Assembly (NCBI GenBank): GCA_905480235.1
Contig: CAJQPP010000047.1
Coordinates: forward strand, 1-64,000
Length of the DNA: 64,000 nucleotides
Direction: 5' to 3'
Source of the DNA: an uncultured Pirellulaceae bacterium
GTDB taxonomy: Bacteria > Planctomycetota > Planctomycetia > Pirellulales > Pirellulaceae
Part shown: in pieces, positions 16,901-26,098 of the stretch
Layout: each line of letters opens with the position of its first letter
Position numbering within the stretch: the stretch's first letter is position 1
The notes under the pieces: model-generated
Database searches by the model: none
What the model saw: only the letters and a program-made list of their open reading frames with translations
What the model was told of the DNA's origin: nothing
Translations under genes and position numbers: made by a program

Positions 16901-18811
16901 CTAGCTTTCGTCAAGCGATGTTGGCTGTGCCTGCAGTTTTGCTCTAGCACTCCGTATGTCATCCGCGGTGACGATACCAATGATGCGATCATCGCGGACC
17001 ACCGGCAGGCTACCAATTTCATTGGCGAGCATCACTTTTTCTGCTTTTTCCAATGACCTTTCGGGTTCAATGACCAAAACATCTGTGGTCATGCAATCAC
17101 GCACCAGGGGTGGGTCTTGGGCATCGGAATTGGCTTTGAAATTTTCGATATCTCGAGAGGTCACCAGCCCCCGTAATTGCCCTTTGGCATTTTCTACCGG
17201 CAGTCGATGGTGGCCATACCATTCCATTACGGAACAAGCAAAATCCAATAAATCGTCGTCGCGCACCGTTAAAACATCTCCGCTCATGACGCTGTCGACG
17301 CGGTCATATCGATTCGGGATACTTGCCAATACACGCGTTTTGGGCGGTTCCCACTCGTGCACGGGGATGCCCTCGCGGCAATATCGACCCATTTGCTGGG
17401 TGACCATTAAGAGGCTCTCATCGACCGAACAGCGGGGCCGCAAGTTTCGCAAGGAATTCACAATCCAATCGGCACCCGTTTGTTGCTTGCGGACACGTTT
17501 TTCGATAGTGCTCAACCAGATCGCAGATTCTTCACTTGAAATGCCGACCTTCTGCAAGCCTTGCTCCGCCAAGGGCAGCAGTTCTTCCAGCAGCAACTCT
17601 GTGGTTGGCTTGATCTCACCAAACCATTTCAGTTCACTGGAAAGCCCGTGTTGTGCAGCGATCAGGAAATTGTGCCGCACGTCGCGAAAATGGAAATGAT
17701 CTTTCCAAGCTCCGCGGCAGTCTTCGGGCATCGCTAACATTAAGCCGACCCAAAAAACGGTATTGGCCATTTCATCGTGCGGTGTGGGTCCCGAGGGTAC
17801 GTAACGATTTTCGATTCGTAAATGCGGTTTCCCACCACCTACCCCGTAACAGGCACGGTTCCATTTATAGAGTGTACCATTGTGTAGATTCATCGCTCTT
17901 AATTCGGGAATGCCTCCCCGCTTCAGCACATCGAGGGAGCTTTCGTGAATGTCCGATGATACCAGTAGTCGGTACATCGCCACGTCCTCTTTAAAAATCT
18001 CGACGGCAGATTTTTTAAGCCAATCCCGACCAAAACTCACTCGCGGTTGTTTGTCGCGCACGTAATTTCCAGCGTGTCGAATGTCGAGGCTTTGGCGAAA
18101 TAACGCGATCCGCGTTTCCATCCACAGTTCACGTCCCAGCAGATAGGGTGAATTGACGGAGCAAGCCAGAACGGGTGCAGCAAGAACTTGGGCCCAATTA
18201 TAACGGTCGGCAAATTCACTGGGCTCAATCTGCAGGTGGATCTGGAAACTGGTGTTGCAGGCTTCGTAGAGGATCGAGTCGGATTTTACAATCAGTTCAT
18301 CAACTCCCTCGATATTCAAAATGAACTCTTCTCCCCGGAGGTTCTTGAGGATCGTATCGAGCACCCGATAGCGCGGGTTGGGGGTCATGTTGTCAAAATC
18401 CAATTCGCTCTTACGAATGGTTGGCAAAATTCCAGTGAGGATGACTTGGCTTTCAAATTGCTCGGCAGATTGATGAGCAATTTTCAGCAGTTGATTCAGT
18501 TGATTTTCCATCCGCGCAAAACAACCGGGTGCGACCTCTTCCGGATCTAGATTGATTTCGAGGTTCCATTTCGCCAATTCGGAAGTGAAGTGGGAATCTT
18601 CAAGACTTTCCAGAATGGCAGGGCCTGTCATGCGAGGTCGCAGGTCATTGCCAACAAGGCAGTATTCTTGTTCTGCGCCGACCCGGATTTTACCCGATTC
18701 CACCATGCCCTCTTCCAGCATGGTTTCCAGAGCTGCGATATCATTGAGCAGGTGTCGAAGAAACTCGCGTTTATCGGCACTGTTTAACGGATTAATTTGT
18801 TGGTCGCCCAT
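16901..18811 (-). CDS. GCS2 (glutamate-cysteine-ligase-like carboxylate-amine ligase) fused to a CBS-domain pair
   Basis: 636-residue two-part protein. Residues ~38-430 form a GCS2-type ATP-dependent carboxylate-amine ligase domain (GAEQEYCLVGNDLRP, EINLDPEEVAPG, HLRIENRYVPSGPTP), the fold of gamma-glutamylcysteine synthetases and YbdK-like ligases. Residues ~510-625 form two CBS motifs (VDSVMSGDVLTVRDDD, then VRDCMTTDVLVIEPE and SLPVVRDDRIIGIVTADD), which usually bind adenine nucleotides. The likely reading is a ligase whose activity is tuned by AMP/ATP/SAM-type ligands. The amine substrate cannot be told from sequence; glutathione or a related thiol is possible given the peroxidase gene 277 bp downstream. 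No good ribosome site before the ATG. Neighbour genes of hydroxyproline catabolism lie upstream on the same strand. Confidence 0.85.
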   Translation of the reverse strand: MGDQQINPLNSADKREFLRHLLNDIAALETMLEEGMVESGKIRVGAEQEYCLVGNDLRPRMTGPAILESLEDSHFTSELAKWNLEINLDPEEVAPGCFARMENQLNQLLKIAHQSAEQFESQVILTGILPTIRKSELDFDNMTPNPRYRVLDTILKNLRGEEFILNIEGVDELIVKSDSILYEACNTSFQIHLQIEPSEFADRYNWAQVLAAPVLACSVNSPYLLGRELWMETRIALFRQSLDIRHAGNYVRDKQPRVSFGRDWLKKSAVEIFKEDVAMYRLLVSSDIHESSLDVLKRGGIPELRAMNLHNGTLYKWNRACYGVGGGKPHLRIENRYVPSGPTPHDEMANTVFWVGLMLAMPEDCRGAWKDHFHFRDVRHNFLIAAQHGLSSELKWFGEIKPTTELLLEELLPLAEQGLQKVGISSEESAIWLSTIEKRVRKQQTGADWIVNSLRNLRPRCSVDESLLMVTQQMGRYCREGIPVHEWEPPKTRVLASIPNRYDRVDSVMSGDVLTVRDDDLLDFACSVMEWYGHHRLPVENAKGQLRGLVTSRDIENFKANSDAQDPPLVRDCMTTDVLVIEPERSLEKAEKVMLANEIGSLPVVRDDRIIGIVTADDIRSARAKLQAQPTSLDES

Positions 18812-18900
18812 GGCACGTTTTAACGTAAATCAAGGAGGAGAAAATTCGTTTCGACAGAGCCAATTGTAGGGCGTCGCGATCACTCAGCAAGCTAATGTGT

Positions 18901-18920
18901 CATTCTCGAATCGGAGAATG
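18901..18920. terminator. Hairpin after the D-amino-acid dehydrogenase gene
   Basis: Perfect 7-bp stem CATTCTC (18901-18907) with GAGAATG (18914-18920), 6-nt loop, just after the stop. No T-run follows on either strand, so it may only protect the 3' end. Confidence 0.3.
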
Positions 18921-18927
18921 CACGAGA

Positions 18928-20175
18928 TTAACGGAGCCGTGCAATTGAAAAATGTGAGGTATCCAAATGGGGTTTCTCGTCAAGCATCAATTCACGCACC
19001 AATTTTCCCGTACCTGTTGCCATGCTGATCCCCAGCATGTTGTGGCCGGCTGCGATCCACACATTTTTCATCGCGGGACTGCGATCAATAATGGGTTTAC
19101 CATCCCAAGTCATCGGTCGCCAACCAAACCACTGCTCCTCGACCGGGTCACAATAGGGATCGTGCAAATATTTTGAAGCCGCGGTTTTCAATAGCCGCAA
19201 TCTTTCCGGGTTGATGGAGGTGTCATAGCCGACAAACTCCATGGTGGAGCCGATGCGGTACTTGGTATCCATCGGTGTGATGGCCACGTGGGCATCCTCA
19301 AAAATAATAGGGATTTTCGGCATCCGCGCGGGCGTAGGCATGGTTAACGAATACCCCTTGCCGGGCTCGATGGGAATCTTGCAACCGAGGTGTTGATTTA
19401 AGAAGGGCGTCCATGCACCGGTGGCGACAACAAACTTATCGGCCTCAAAAACTTGCCCCTGGCTTTCGATACCGCGAGCCATTCCATTTTCAGAAACAAA
19501 TCGCTCCACCGCGGTCTGTTCCAAAAACTGGGTGCCTCGATTTTCCAGTTTTTCACGTAAGGACGTCATCAACTTGTCGGGCCTCAGATGGCAGTCCCCT
19601 TCGTAATGCCAAGCGCCACCCAATCCTGGTTTTAGTGCGGGTTCAACGCCGGTGAGTTGATCACCGGTATAGGGTGTTGCGGCGACTCCGAATTCCTCGC
19701 GGAGTAGCGCCTCGGTCGCTCGGTAATGTTCGAAGCCTTGCGGTGTGTCGAAAACGAAAAGAATCCCAACCTCTTTCCATTCGCACTCGATTCCCTCGAC
19801 CTGAATCAGTTGCTGATAAAGTTGTTTCGAGGACTGCAGCATGGCATTCCTACCCACAGCCGACTCCATCATGGCCTGCTGATTACAACGGCGTCCAAAT
19901 TTCCAGAACCAGCTCAGCGAATCCGCAGAAAGCCGAGGCTTGATCGCAAAGGTCGAATTGCGTTTGAACATCTCCTTGAGTGTGGCGGTCACTTGACCGG
20001 GCCGCGTCAAAGGAAGGGCGTGACTGGGCGACACATATCCACAATTACCGTGAGAGCAAGCAGCGCCAAAGTCACCGCGATCGACGACCGTTACCTGGCA
20101 TCCTGCTTGGGTGAGGTTCCAGGCGCACATCGCTCCAATCACACCTCCGCCTATCACAATGACCCGATCGCTCAT
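18928..20175 (-). CDS. FAD-dependent D-amino-acid dehydrogenase (DadA-like), probable D-hydroxyproline dehydrogenase
   Basis: Flavoprotein of the DAO family, 415 aa from the ATG at 20175. The FAD Rossmann motif GGGVIGAMCAWN lies at residues 8-20, and the C-terminal GHNMLGISMATGTG motif closes the FAD site; the PGKGYSLT segment is typical of DadA-type enzymes. Its start overlaps the stop of the hydroxyproline epimerase gene in an ATGA (20172-20175), so translation is coupled. In known pathways this step oxidises cis-4-hydroxy-D-proline to pyrroline-4-hydroxy-2-carboxylate with electrons going to the respiratory chain. General D-alanine or D-proline dehydrogenase activity is the alternative; context favours hydroxyproline. 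Confidence 0.88.
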   Translation of the reverse strand: MSDRVIVIGGGVIGAMCAWNLTQAGCQVTVVDRGDFGAACSHGNCGYVSPSHALPLTRPGQVTATLKEMFKRNSTFAIKPRLSADSLSWFWKFGRRCNQQAMMESAVGRNAMLQSSKQLYQQLIQVEGIECEWKEVGILFVFDTPQGFEHYRATEALLREEFGVAATPYTGDQLTGVEPALKPGLGGAWHYEGDCHLRPDKLMTSLREKLENRGTQFLEQTAVERFVSENGMARGIESQGQVFEADKFVVATGAWTPFLNQHLGCKIPIEPGKGYSLTMPTPARMPKIPIIFEDAHVAITPMDTKYRIGSTMEFVGYDTSINPERLRLLKTAASKYLHDPYCDPVEEQWFGWRPMTWDGKPIIDRSPAMKNVWIAAGHNMLGISMATGTGKLVRELMLDEKPHLDTSHFSIARLR

Positions 20176-21113
20176 ATCTGGATTCCCATGCAAAACGGAT
20201 CGTTGGGGTCAAGAATTAGGCTGGACTCACCGCAAACATAGGCTTGTCCCCGCAGCGTGGGAATGATTTTTTCATCGCTGCTTTTTTTGTAACGGCATTC
20301 GAAAACACTGCCGATGATACTCTCCTGCCGCCAAATTTCGCCTTCGCCCAAAATACCATCGGCGGCTAAACAGGCCAGCTTGGCACTTGTTCCTGTGCCG
20401 CAAGGTGAACGATCGTATTCACCTCCTGGGCAAAGCACAAAGTTCTTGCTTTGGTTGGCCGGATCAACAGCCGGTCCATAGAGTTCGATATGATCAATTT
20501 CTTCTTGGTCTGGACCCCGCACCCCTTGTTGTTTGAGGGCGTCGCGGATTTGTTTGGTGACCCGCAGCAGGTGATCGGTATTATCGGGTTCTAGCTTTTC
20601 CGATGAATTTTTTACGAGAAAGAACCAGTTTCCGCCCCAAGCAATATCGCCGGTTACCAAACCGTAATCGGGTACATCAATTTGGATGTTAGCGTGCGTT
20701 CGATAACTCGCCACGTTTTGGATGGTCACGTGGTTGTTGTCCGCCAAATCGATTTCCACGAGCCCCACTGGAGTTTCGATGGTGTGGGGCCCTAACTCAA
20801 TGTGACCGAGGTGTTGCAGCGTCGCGATAAATCCGATGGTGCCATGCCCGCACATGCCCAAAAATCCGGCCGTATCAAAGAAAATCACGCCCGCCGAACA
20901 ACGGGCGTCAAACGGCTTACACAGCAGGCCACCTATTAACACGTCCGAACCTCGGGGTTCGTCAACCACAGCGCGACGAATATCGTCGAATCGCTCGGCG
21001 AAAATACGCCGCCGCTCCATTAATGGGCCATCGCCAAGGTCGGGGCCGCCGGCAATGATGATACGAGTTGGTTCGCCTCCCGTGTGGGAATCGATGACTT
21101 GAATTCGCTGCAT
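20172..21113 (-). CDS. 4-hydroxyproline 2-epimerase (proline racemase family)
   Basis: Cofactor-independent epimerase interconverting trans-4-hydroxy-L-proline and cis-4-hydroxy-D-proline. Family similarity starts at MQRIQVIDSHTGGEPT, so the ATG at 21113 is chosen over one 20 codons upstream; 313 aa results, the normal size. Both catalytic cysteines are present: Cys88 in MCGHGTIG and Cys238 in SPCGTGTSA. This excludes the trans-3-hydroxyproline dehydratase branch, which has Thr at the second position; proline racemase activity is not formally excluded. First gene of a two-gene minus-strand operon, coupled to the dehydrogenase by an ATGA overlap, and divergent from the semialdehyde dehydrogenase gene (221-bp shared promoter region). 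Confidence 0.92.
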   Translation of the reverse strand: MQRIQVIDSHTGGEPTRIIIAGGPDLGDGPLMERRRIFAERFDDIRRAVVDEPRGSDVLIGGLLCKPFDARCSAGVIFFDTAGFLGMCGHGTIGFIATLQHLGHIELGPHTIETPVGLVEIDLADNNHVTIQNVASYRTHANIQIDVPDYGLVTGDIAWGGNWFFLVKNSSEKLEPDNTDHLLRVTKQIRDALKQQGVRGPDQEEIDHIELYGPAVDPANQSKNFVLCPGGEYDRSPCGTGTSAKLACLAADGILGEGEIWRQESIIGSVFECRYKKSSDEKIIPTLRGQAYVCGESSLILDPNDPFCMGIQI

Positions 21114-21334
21114 AGTTGAATCGTCGGGCGTCAGGATTGCAGTGAGCGGATAATGAAGTAATTTGTGTAGCACGCCAGTTTATTAAACGGCAGGGTCGGT
21201 CGCTACTGCCATCCATCGCGATGCTATGCTGTGACGGTCTCCAAGCACATCCATAAATCGATTTCGTTCGCCAAGCAAAGCGTGAATCAGATCGATTCCG
21301 AGAATATTTAACTACAAATTAAAGGAATAAAGCG

Positions 21335-22927
21335 ATGTCCATGCACAAGGTTTTGATCGGCGGCCAATGGCGAGAATCAGAGAATACCGGTTCATTTCAG
21401 GCGGAGGATCCTCAATCGGCAACTCTTATTGCTGAAGCGTACCCTGTTAGCAGTTGGCAGGAATGCGAAACCGTGCTGGATGCCGCCGTCACGGCATGGG
21501 AGACCATGCGTGGCTTACCCGCTGAGCAGATTGCAAGTTTTTTAGAGTGCTTTGCGGATCGGATCGAATCCCGCTCGGCCGAAATTTGCGAACTGGCGTC
21601 TCGCGAAACGGCGTTGCCAGTCGAACCGCGCCTGGCATCTGGCGAGTTGCCAAGAACGACCGGACAGCTTCGACAAGCCGCTCAGGCAGCCCGCAGCTAC
21701 AGCTGGTGCCAACCGACCATTGATTCGGCCACGAATATTCGTTCCATGTTGGGTTCCATCGGGCCGGTGGCCGTTTTCGGGCCCAATAATTTTCCGTTGG
21801 CTTTCGGCAGTATTTCCGGCGGTGACTTCGCAGCCGCCATGGCGGCCGGAAACCCCGTTATTGCAAAAGCCAATTCCATGCATCCGGGAACGACGCGGTT
21901 GTTAGCTGAAGAAGCACAGGCCGCCGCAGACCAAACCGGGATGCCGGCCGGCACGGTCCAAATGATCTACCGCATGTCGCACGCTGATGGAGAACGACTG
22001 GCAGGCGATCCGCGATTAGCGGCCATCGGATACACCGGAGCTCGCCAAGCAGGATTGAAATTGAAAGCCGCCGCGGATGCTGTTGGCAAACCCATTTATT
22101 TGGAGCTGTCGTCGGTGAACCCCGTGGTGCTGTTGGACGGTGCTTTGGCGGAACGAAACGCAGAAATTGCCAGCGAATTGACGGGCAGCTGTTTGATGGG
22201 AACGGGGCAGTTTTGTACCAACCCCGGATTGATTCTGTTGCCTGCCGGCGAACACGGAAATGCCTTTCGAGACGACTTAGCCAGTAAGTTTTCCGCAGCA
22301 GGAGTGGGGACACTGTTGTCTCAATCGGGTCAACAGGGTCTGGCCGCGGCCATTGAAACGTTAGTTGCTGCGGGTGCCAAAATTGTTTGCGGTGGAGATC
22401 TGGGCGGTGGCACTGGCTACAGCTATGCGAATACCGTGTTAGAAGTGTCGGGCAGCGCATTTTTAGCGCAACCCGATAAGCTACAGACCGAGGCGTTTGG
22501 AAACGCTACTTTGTTGGTCAGATTCGAGAACGCTGAACAGGCTGCCGACATTATCAAGCATATGGAAGGCAACCTAACCGGTTGTTTCTACACGGCCACA
22601 GATGGCTCGGATGACGGCATGTACGACAGTCTGGTACCGCACCTACGGCAAAAAGTCGGTCGTTTACTCAATGACAAAATGCCGACGGGCGTAGCGGTTT
22701 GTTCGGCCATGAATCACGGCGGTCCCTTTCCGGCAACCGGCCACCCCGGTTTTACCGCGGTTGGAATACCGGGATCATTAATGCGGTTCGGTATGCTGCA
22801 GTCTTTTGACAACATTCGGCCACACCGGTTACCGGAAGTGCTACGCGATGAGAATCCGGGCCATGTTTGGCGGTTGGTGGATGGTTGCTGGTCGCAAGAA
22901 AGCCTGCACGCGGATGCGGTAGCATGA
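21335..22927 (+). CDS. Alpha-ketoglutarate (2,5-dioxovalerate) semialdehyde dehydrogenase, ALDH superfamily
   Basis: NAD(P)-dependent aldehyde dehydrogenase that would oxidise 2-oxoglutarate semialdehyde to 2-oxoglutarate, the last step of hydroxyproline (and pentonate/hexarate) catabolism. 530 aa. Active-site Asn151-Asn152 region (FGPNNFPLAFG), general-base Glu257 (YLELSSVNP) and nucleophile Cys294 (GQFCTNPG) are visible; ELSSVNPV and TNPG are characteristic of the KGSADH group. AAAGGA sits about 9 bp before the ATG at 21335; a second ATG two codons later is possible. Divergent from the epimerase operon. Confidence 0.92.
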   Translation: MSMHKVLIGGQWRESENTGSFQAEDPQSATLIAEAYPVSSWQECETVLDAAVTAWETMRGLPAEQIASFLECFADRIESRSAEICELASRETALPVEPRLASGELPRTTGQLRQAAQAARSYSWCQPTIDSATNIRSMLGSIGPVAVFGPNNFPLAFGSISGGDFAAAMAAGNPVIAKANSMHPGTTRLLAEEAQAAADQTGMPAGTVQMIYRMSHADGERLAGDPRLAAIGYTGARQAGLKLKAAADAVGKPIYLELSSVNPVVLLDGALAERNAEIASELTGSCLMGTGQFCTNPGLILLPAGEHGNAFRDDLASKFSAAGVGTLLSQSGQQGLAAAIETLVAAGAKIVCGGDLGGGTGYSYANTVLEVSGSAFLAQPDKLQTEAFGNATLLVRFENAEQAADIIKHMEGNLTGCFYTATDGSDDGMYDSLVPHLRQKVGRLLNDKMPTGVAVCSAMNHGGPFPATGHPGFTAVGIPGSLMRFGMLQSFDNIRPHRLPEVLRDENPGHVWRLVDGCWSQESLHADAVA

Positions 22928-22958
22928 CATCTTGCTGATCCGCCGATTGAGAAGCGTG

Positions 22959-22990
22959 GCGATCACCAAGCGTCGTAGCCTGGTGATCGC
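22959..22990. terminator. Long hairpin in the convergent spacer
   Basis: Perfect 10-bp stem GCGATCACCA (22959-22968) with TGGTGATCGC (22981-22990), 12-nt loop, between two converging genes of the hydroxyproline set. No T-run on either strand; a bidirectional transcription barrier or 3'-end stabiliser is the likely role. Confidence 0.45.
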
Positions 22991-23033
22991 TGGACTCTCA
23001 TTTCCCCGGCGTTATTTTAACCGCCCGCCAGAA

Positions 23034-24005
23034 TCAAACCGCGGCCGTTTCGGTTTGCAATCCAGAATATTCTTTACCCGGCCAGCTCGCCCACCAGGTG
23101 CGGAACAGTTGATATTGGGATTCGACGAAACTGCGTTGGCTATCGCTCAGGCAGTCGGCTTCATTAAAATGGACTTCGTATTCGAGGTCACCATTCAGTA
23201 CCAAGAGGTACTTGTAGACGAGCACTAAATCGGGTCCTTCGTCAAACGTTGACAGGACCATCAAGGCTTCTTCCAGTTGTTTGGCTAAGCCACGTGCTTG
23301 GACATCGCCGGCGGCCGCTTTTTCGCACAGATCTACCAGGCACAATACCTCGTTTGGCAAGGCATTGCCAATGCCGGTGATGGCGCCTTTTGCACCGCAG
23401 TTCACGTAGCCGTGGAACACTTGGGTATCCACACCGACCATCAGTGTTAAATCAGGATTGGCTCCAGTGATATGCTCGGCGGCATAGCTCAATGATTGGC
23501 TGCCTCCAAATTCTTTGAAGCCAACCAGATTGGAGAACTCTTGGCGTAGATCAAAAAAGAGATCAGCGCGAGTTTCGAATCCGTAATAGGGACTGTTGTA
23601 AATCACAGCGGGTACATGGGGCGCGGCTCCCAGAATGGCGGCAAAATGATCGCGTTGAGCCTGCGGCGATGTGCCACGGGACAAGACACGGGGAATGACC
23701 ATCAATCCCTTGGCACCCACGGCGCCCGCATGGGCGCTGTGTTCCACAGCGGAACGCGTATTGACGGCGCCGGTTCCAACCACGACCGGTACGCCTGATT
23801 CGCAAAGTCGTTGTACGCCTTCCATACGCCAAGCGTCACTCAACAAGGGCCAACCGCCCATCGATCCGCAATAGACGACCCCGTTCATTCCGGATGCCAT
23901 CAGTTGCTTGCCTTTTTCGATTAACGCATCGAAATTAGGTGTGCGATCAGCGTGACAGGGGGTCATCAGGGCAGGGATACAGCCACTGAAAATTTGCGTG
24001 TCCAT
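23034..24005 (-). CDS. DHDPS/NAL-family lyase, probable pyrroline-4-hydroxy-2-carboxylate deaminase
   Basis: Class I Schiff-base TIM-barrel enzyme, 323 aa. The Schiff-base lysine is Lys164 in GFKEFGG and the catalytic Tyr136 sits in VIYNSPYYG; the substrate-carboxylate loop is CGSMGGW in place of the DHDPS GTTGE motif, which argues against lysine biosynthesis. In hydroxyproline degraders a member of this family dehydrates and deaminates pyrroline-4-hydroxy-2-carboxylate to 2-oxoglutarate semialdehyde, exactly the missing step between the dehydrogenase and aldehyde dehydrogenase encoded next to it. Alternative: sialic-acid or KDG-type aldolase. It is convergent with the aldehyde dehydrogenase gene, so the pathway is not one operon. 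Confidence 0.86.
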   Translation of the reverse strand: MDTQIFSGCIPALMTPCHADRTPNFDALIEKGKQLMASGMNGVVYCGSMGGWPLLSDAWRMEGVQRLCESGVPVVVGTGAVNTRSAVEHSAHAGAVGAKGLMVIPRVLSRGTSPQAQRDHFAAILGAAPHVPAVIYNSPYYGFETRADLFFDLRQEFSNLVGFKEFGGSQSLSYAAEHITGANPDLTLMVGVDTQVFHGYVNCGAKGAITGIGNALPNEVLCLVDLCEKAAAGDVQARGLAKQLEEALMVLSTFDEGPDLVLVYKYLLVLNGDLEYEVHFNEADCLSDSQRSFVESQYQLFRTWWASWPGKEYSGLQTETAAV

Positions 24006-24179
24006 TTTTGGCGTTACTCGAGTTACTCAATTGGCAGGGGATTTAAGGCATTACATCGACCTATTGTATCGAGACGACGTGGACTCTCAAGACAAACAAA
24101 ATTCGCTGAACATGCTTGGCGACCGAAGACTGTGACGATATCGGCCGCACGGCCGGCCTGAATCCTCTGAGAGGCGATA

Positions 24180-24458
24180 TTACCGCTGCTTTTTCACCCA
24201 GGCCGCAAACTTGGATATCTGTGGGTGATCGCGGAGTAATTCCAAAGCGTGAAAATGCCGCCCTAGCTCTTTTTCTGAAGGGATAAAACGGTGCACGGCT
24301 TGATGACAATCTCGGCAAAGTTCCACAGTCTGCTGCATTTTTTCCCGGCTAAAGGTCTTCTTAAACCACTTGTTGCGGTGACAGGCCCGTGGAATGAGGT
24401 GGTGTTGGGTCGTCCCACGCCTCAAAAAACGTTGGCAGATTTGGCAGGCAGCAGGCAT
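24180..24458 (-). CDS. Small HNH-type zinc protein
   Basis: 92-residue protein with an HNH-like zinc arrangement: Cys5-x2-Cys8, paired His19-His20 followed by LIPRACH, and Cys48-x2-Cys51-His52. This is the beta-beta-alpha-metal layout of small HNH nucleases often found next to no particular system. The HH pair fits the catalytic position; the downstream Asn is at a position compatible with the motif (HRNKW), though I cannot align it with certainty. Single gene, 174 bp upstream of which lies the DHDPS-type gene on the same strand. A structural zinc protein is the alternative. Confidence 0.75.
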   Translation of the reverse strand: MPAACQICQRFLRRGTTQHHLIPRACHRNKWFKKTFSREKMQQTVELCRDCHQAVHRFIPSEKELGRHFHALELLRDHPQISKFAAWVKKQR

Positions 24459-24551
24459 CGAGGCGTCACTTCAGCAGTATGCGATAAATCGTCCGCGCAG
24501 ACTTTTGGGAACGGACGAGTTTGGGGGACCAGAGTACGTTGGCAAATGGGA

Positions 24552-26030
24552 TCATGCAAACAGCGCATGTACGGGGCTTGCCTTGACCAATTCACGCGGT
24601 TGATTCAAGTGGTTCATCACCATGGTTTCGGGGTGGATACCAAATGCATGATAGATGGTGGCCAGCAATTCCGCGGGATGAACGGGGTTTTCGATAGGGG
24701 CGGAAGCCGTTTCATCTGATTGGCCGTGTACGTAACCGCGTTTGGTTCCCGCACCGGCAACCAGACCGGTGTAACAATAGGGCCAGTGGTCACGGCCGTC
24801 ATCCGAATTGTTATTGCCAGAAGTGCTAACTCCGCGCTGAGGACTACGGCCAAACTCACCCACTGCAACTAACATGGTCTCATCCAGCATGCCACGCTGA
24901 TCGAGATCTTGAATTAAACCGCTGAGGCCTTGGTCAAACATTGGAGCTGACTGGTTTTTCATGCGTTTGCTCAAATCCACGTGTTGATCCCAGCTGTGAT
25001 TGTCGCTATTGGCGACTTTTGGCCAAACCACCTCGACGACCCGGGTACCGGCTTCGACCAGACGACGCGCCAGCAAACAACTGTCACCAAATGTATTTCG
25101 TCCATAAAGTTCGCGCGTTGATTCCGTTTCATCGCCAATTTGAAACGCCTGCCGAGCCTGACCGGATACGACGAGATCAAGTGCCTGCTGATAATGTCGA
25201 TCCAGTTCGAACGACTCTACTGCCTTGTCGATTGCGGGCATCTGTTGATTAACCAGGTCACGTAATTTTGCGCGACGTCGCAAACGGACGGAGAACATCT
25301 CCGGCGGCAGTTGTAGGTCGTCAATTTTGATGCGATTCATCTTGTCCATATCCAAATCGCCGCCTTGTGGGAAAAGCGTATAGGGGTCAAAGGCTTTTCC
25401 GAGGAACCCGGCAGCACCACCCTTGCCAACGACATTGCTCTCCTGCAGCGGTCGGGGCAGCATGACAAACGGCAACATGGGTACCTCGACGGGTTTCATC
25501 TTGATGATATGCGATCCGAAATTGGGAAAGTCTTTGGGAGAAGGAGGTTCCAATTGTCCGGACGCACTGACCTTGTCCGTCGTATACCCTGTCATCATCT
25601 GATAGATGGCTGCCGTGTGGTTAAATAACCCAACCGGCGTGTAACTCATCGATCGAATGAGCGTAAAGCGATCATTCAGTTGAGCCAGTTGCGGCAAGTT
25701 TTCCGTAAATTTAATGCCCGGGATTTTGGTCGAAATCGGTTTGAAAACACTCTTAACATTGTCCGGGACATTTTCCTTGGGATCCCAAAGATCAAGATGG
25801 CTGGGTCCACCCTGCAAGTAGACCATGATGATACTTTTGGCGCGATTCCAGCCGGGTGCATCACCGTTTAAAAAGGCAGACGAAGCTGCCGTGGCAGATT
25901 TCAGTTTTAACAGGGTGCCCAATGACAGGCCCATCAGGCCGCTGCTGCCGACGCGTAAAATGTCGCGGCGCGATACTTTCAATTCCCGGTCACAGAGATC
26001 TTTACCAGGTTGTCCTACAATTCGAAACAT
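24552..26030 (-). CDS. DUF1501 domain protein (Tat-exported, sulfatase-like fold)
   Basis: 492-residue planctomycete-type exported protein. A twin-arginine signal ([19 protein letters not shown]) lies at about residues 20-38, so it is folded before export. The DUF1501 core follows with its typical features: [55 protein letters not shown] and [14 protein letters not shown]. The family has a distant alkaline-phosphatase/sulfatase-like fold; activity is not established. It directly follows the giant PSC1-DUF1549-DUF1553 gene (68 bp), the standard pairing in this phylum, and both are probably used on or at the cell surface against polysaccharides. Confidence 0.94.
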   Translation of the reverse strand: MFRIVGQPGKDLCDRELKVSRRDILRVGSSGLMGLSLGTLLKLKSATAASSAFLNGDAPGWNRAKSIIMVYLQGGPSHLDLWDPKENVPDNVKSVFKPISTKIPGIKFTENLPQLAQLNDRFTLIRSMSYTPVGLFNHTAAIYQMMTGYTTDKVSASGQLEPPSPKDFPNFGSHIIKMKPVEVPMLPFVMLPRPLQESNVVGKGGAAGFLGKAFDPYTLFPQGGDLDMDKMNRIKIDDLQLPPEMFSVRLRRRAKLRDLVNQQMPAIDKAVESFELDRHYQQALDLVVSGQARQAFQIGDETESTRELYGRNTFGDSCLLARRLVEAGTRVVEVVWPKVANSDNHSWDQHVDLSKRMKNQSAPMFDQGLSGLIQDLDQRGMLDETMLVAVGEFGRSPQRGVSTSGNNNSDDGRDHWPYCYTGLVAGAGTKRGYVHGQSDETASAPIENPVHPAELLATIYHAFGIHPETMVMNHLNQPRELVKASPVHALFA

Positions 26031-26098
26031 TGTTTCGCCTTTTGTCTAATGGAAATGTCTTGTATCCCGTGAGGGCCCGTGGAAAAGGTATCTACCTG

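Noticed and set aside
24291-24719. 142-codon plus-strand frame across the HNH and DUF1501 genes
   Set aside because: Antisense to two supported genes, no ribosome site and no family signature.
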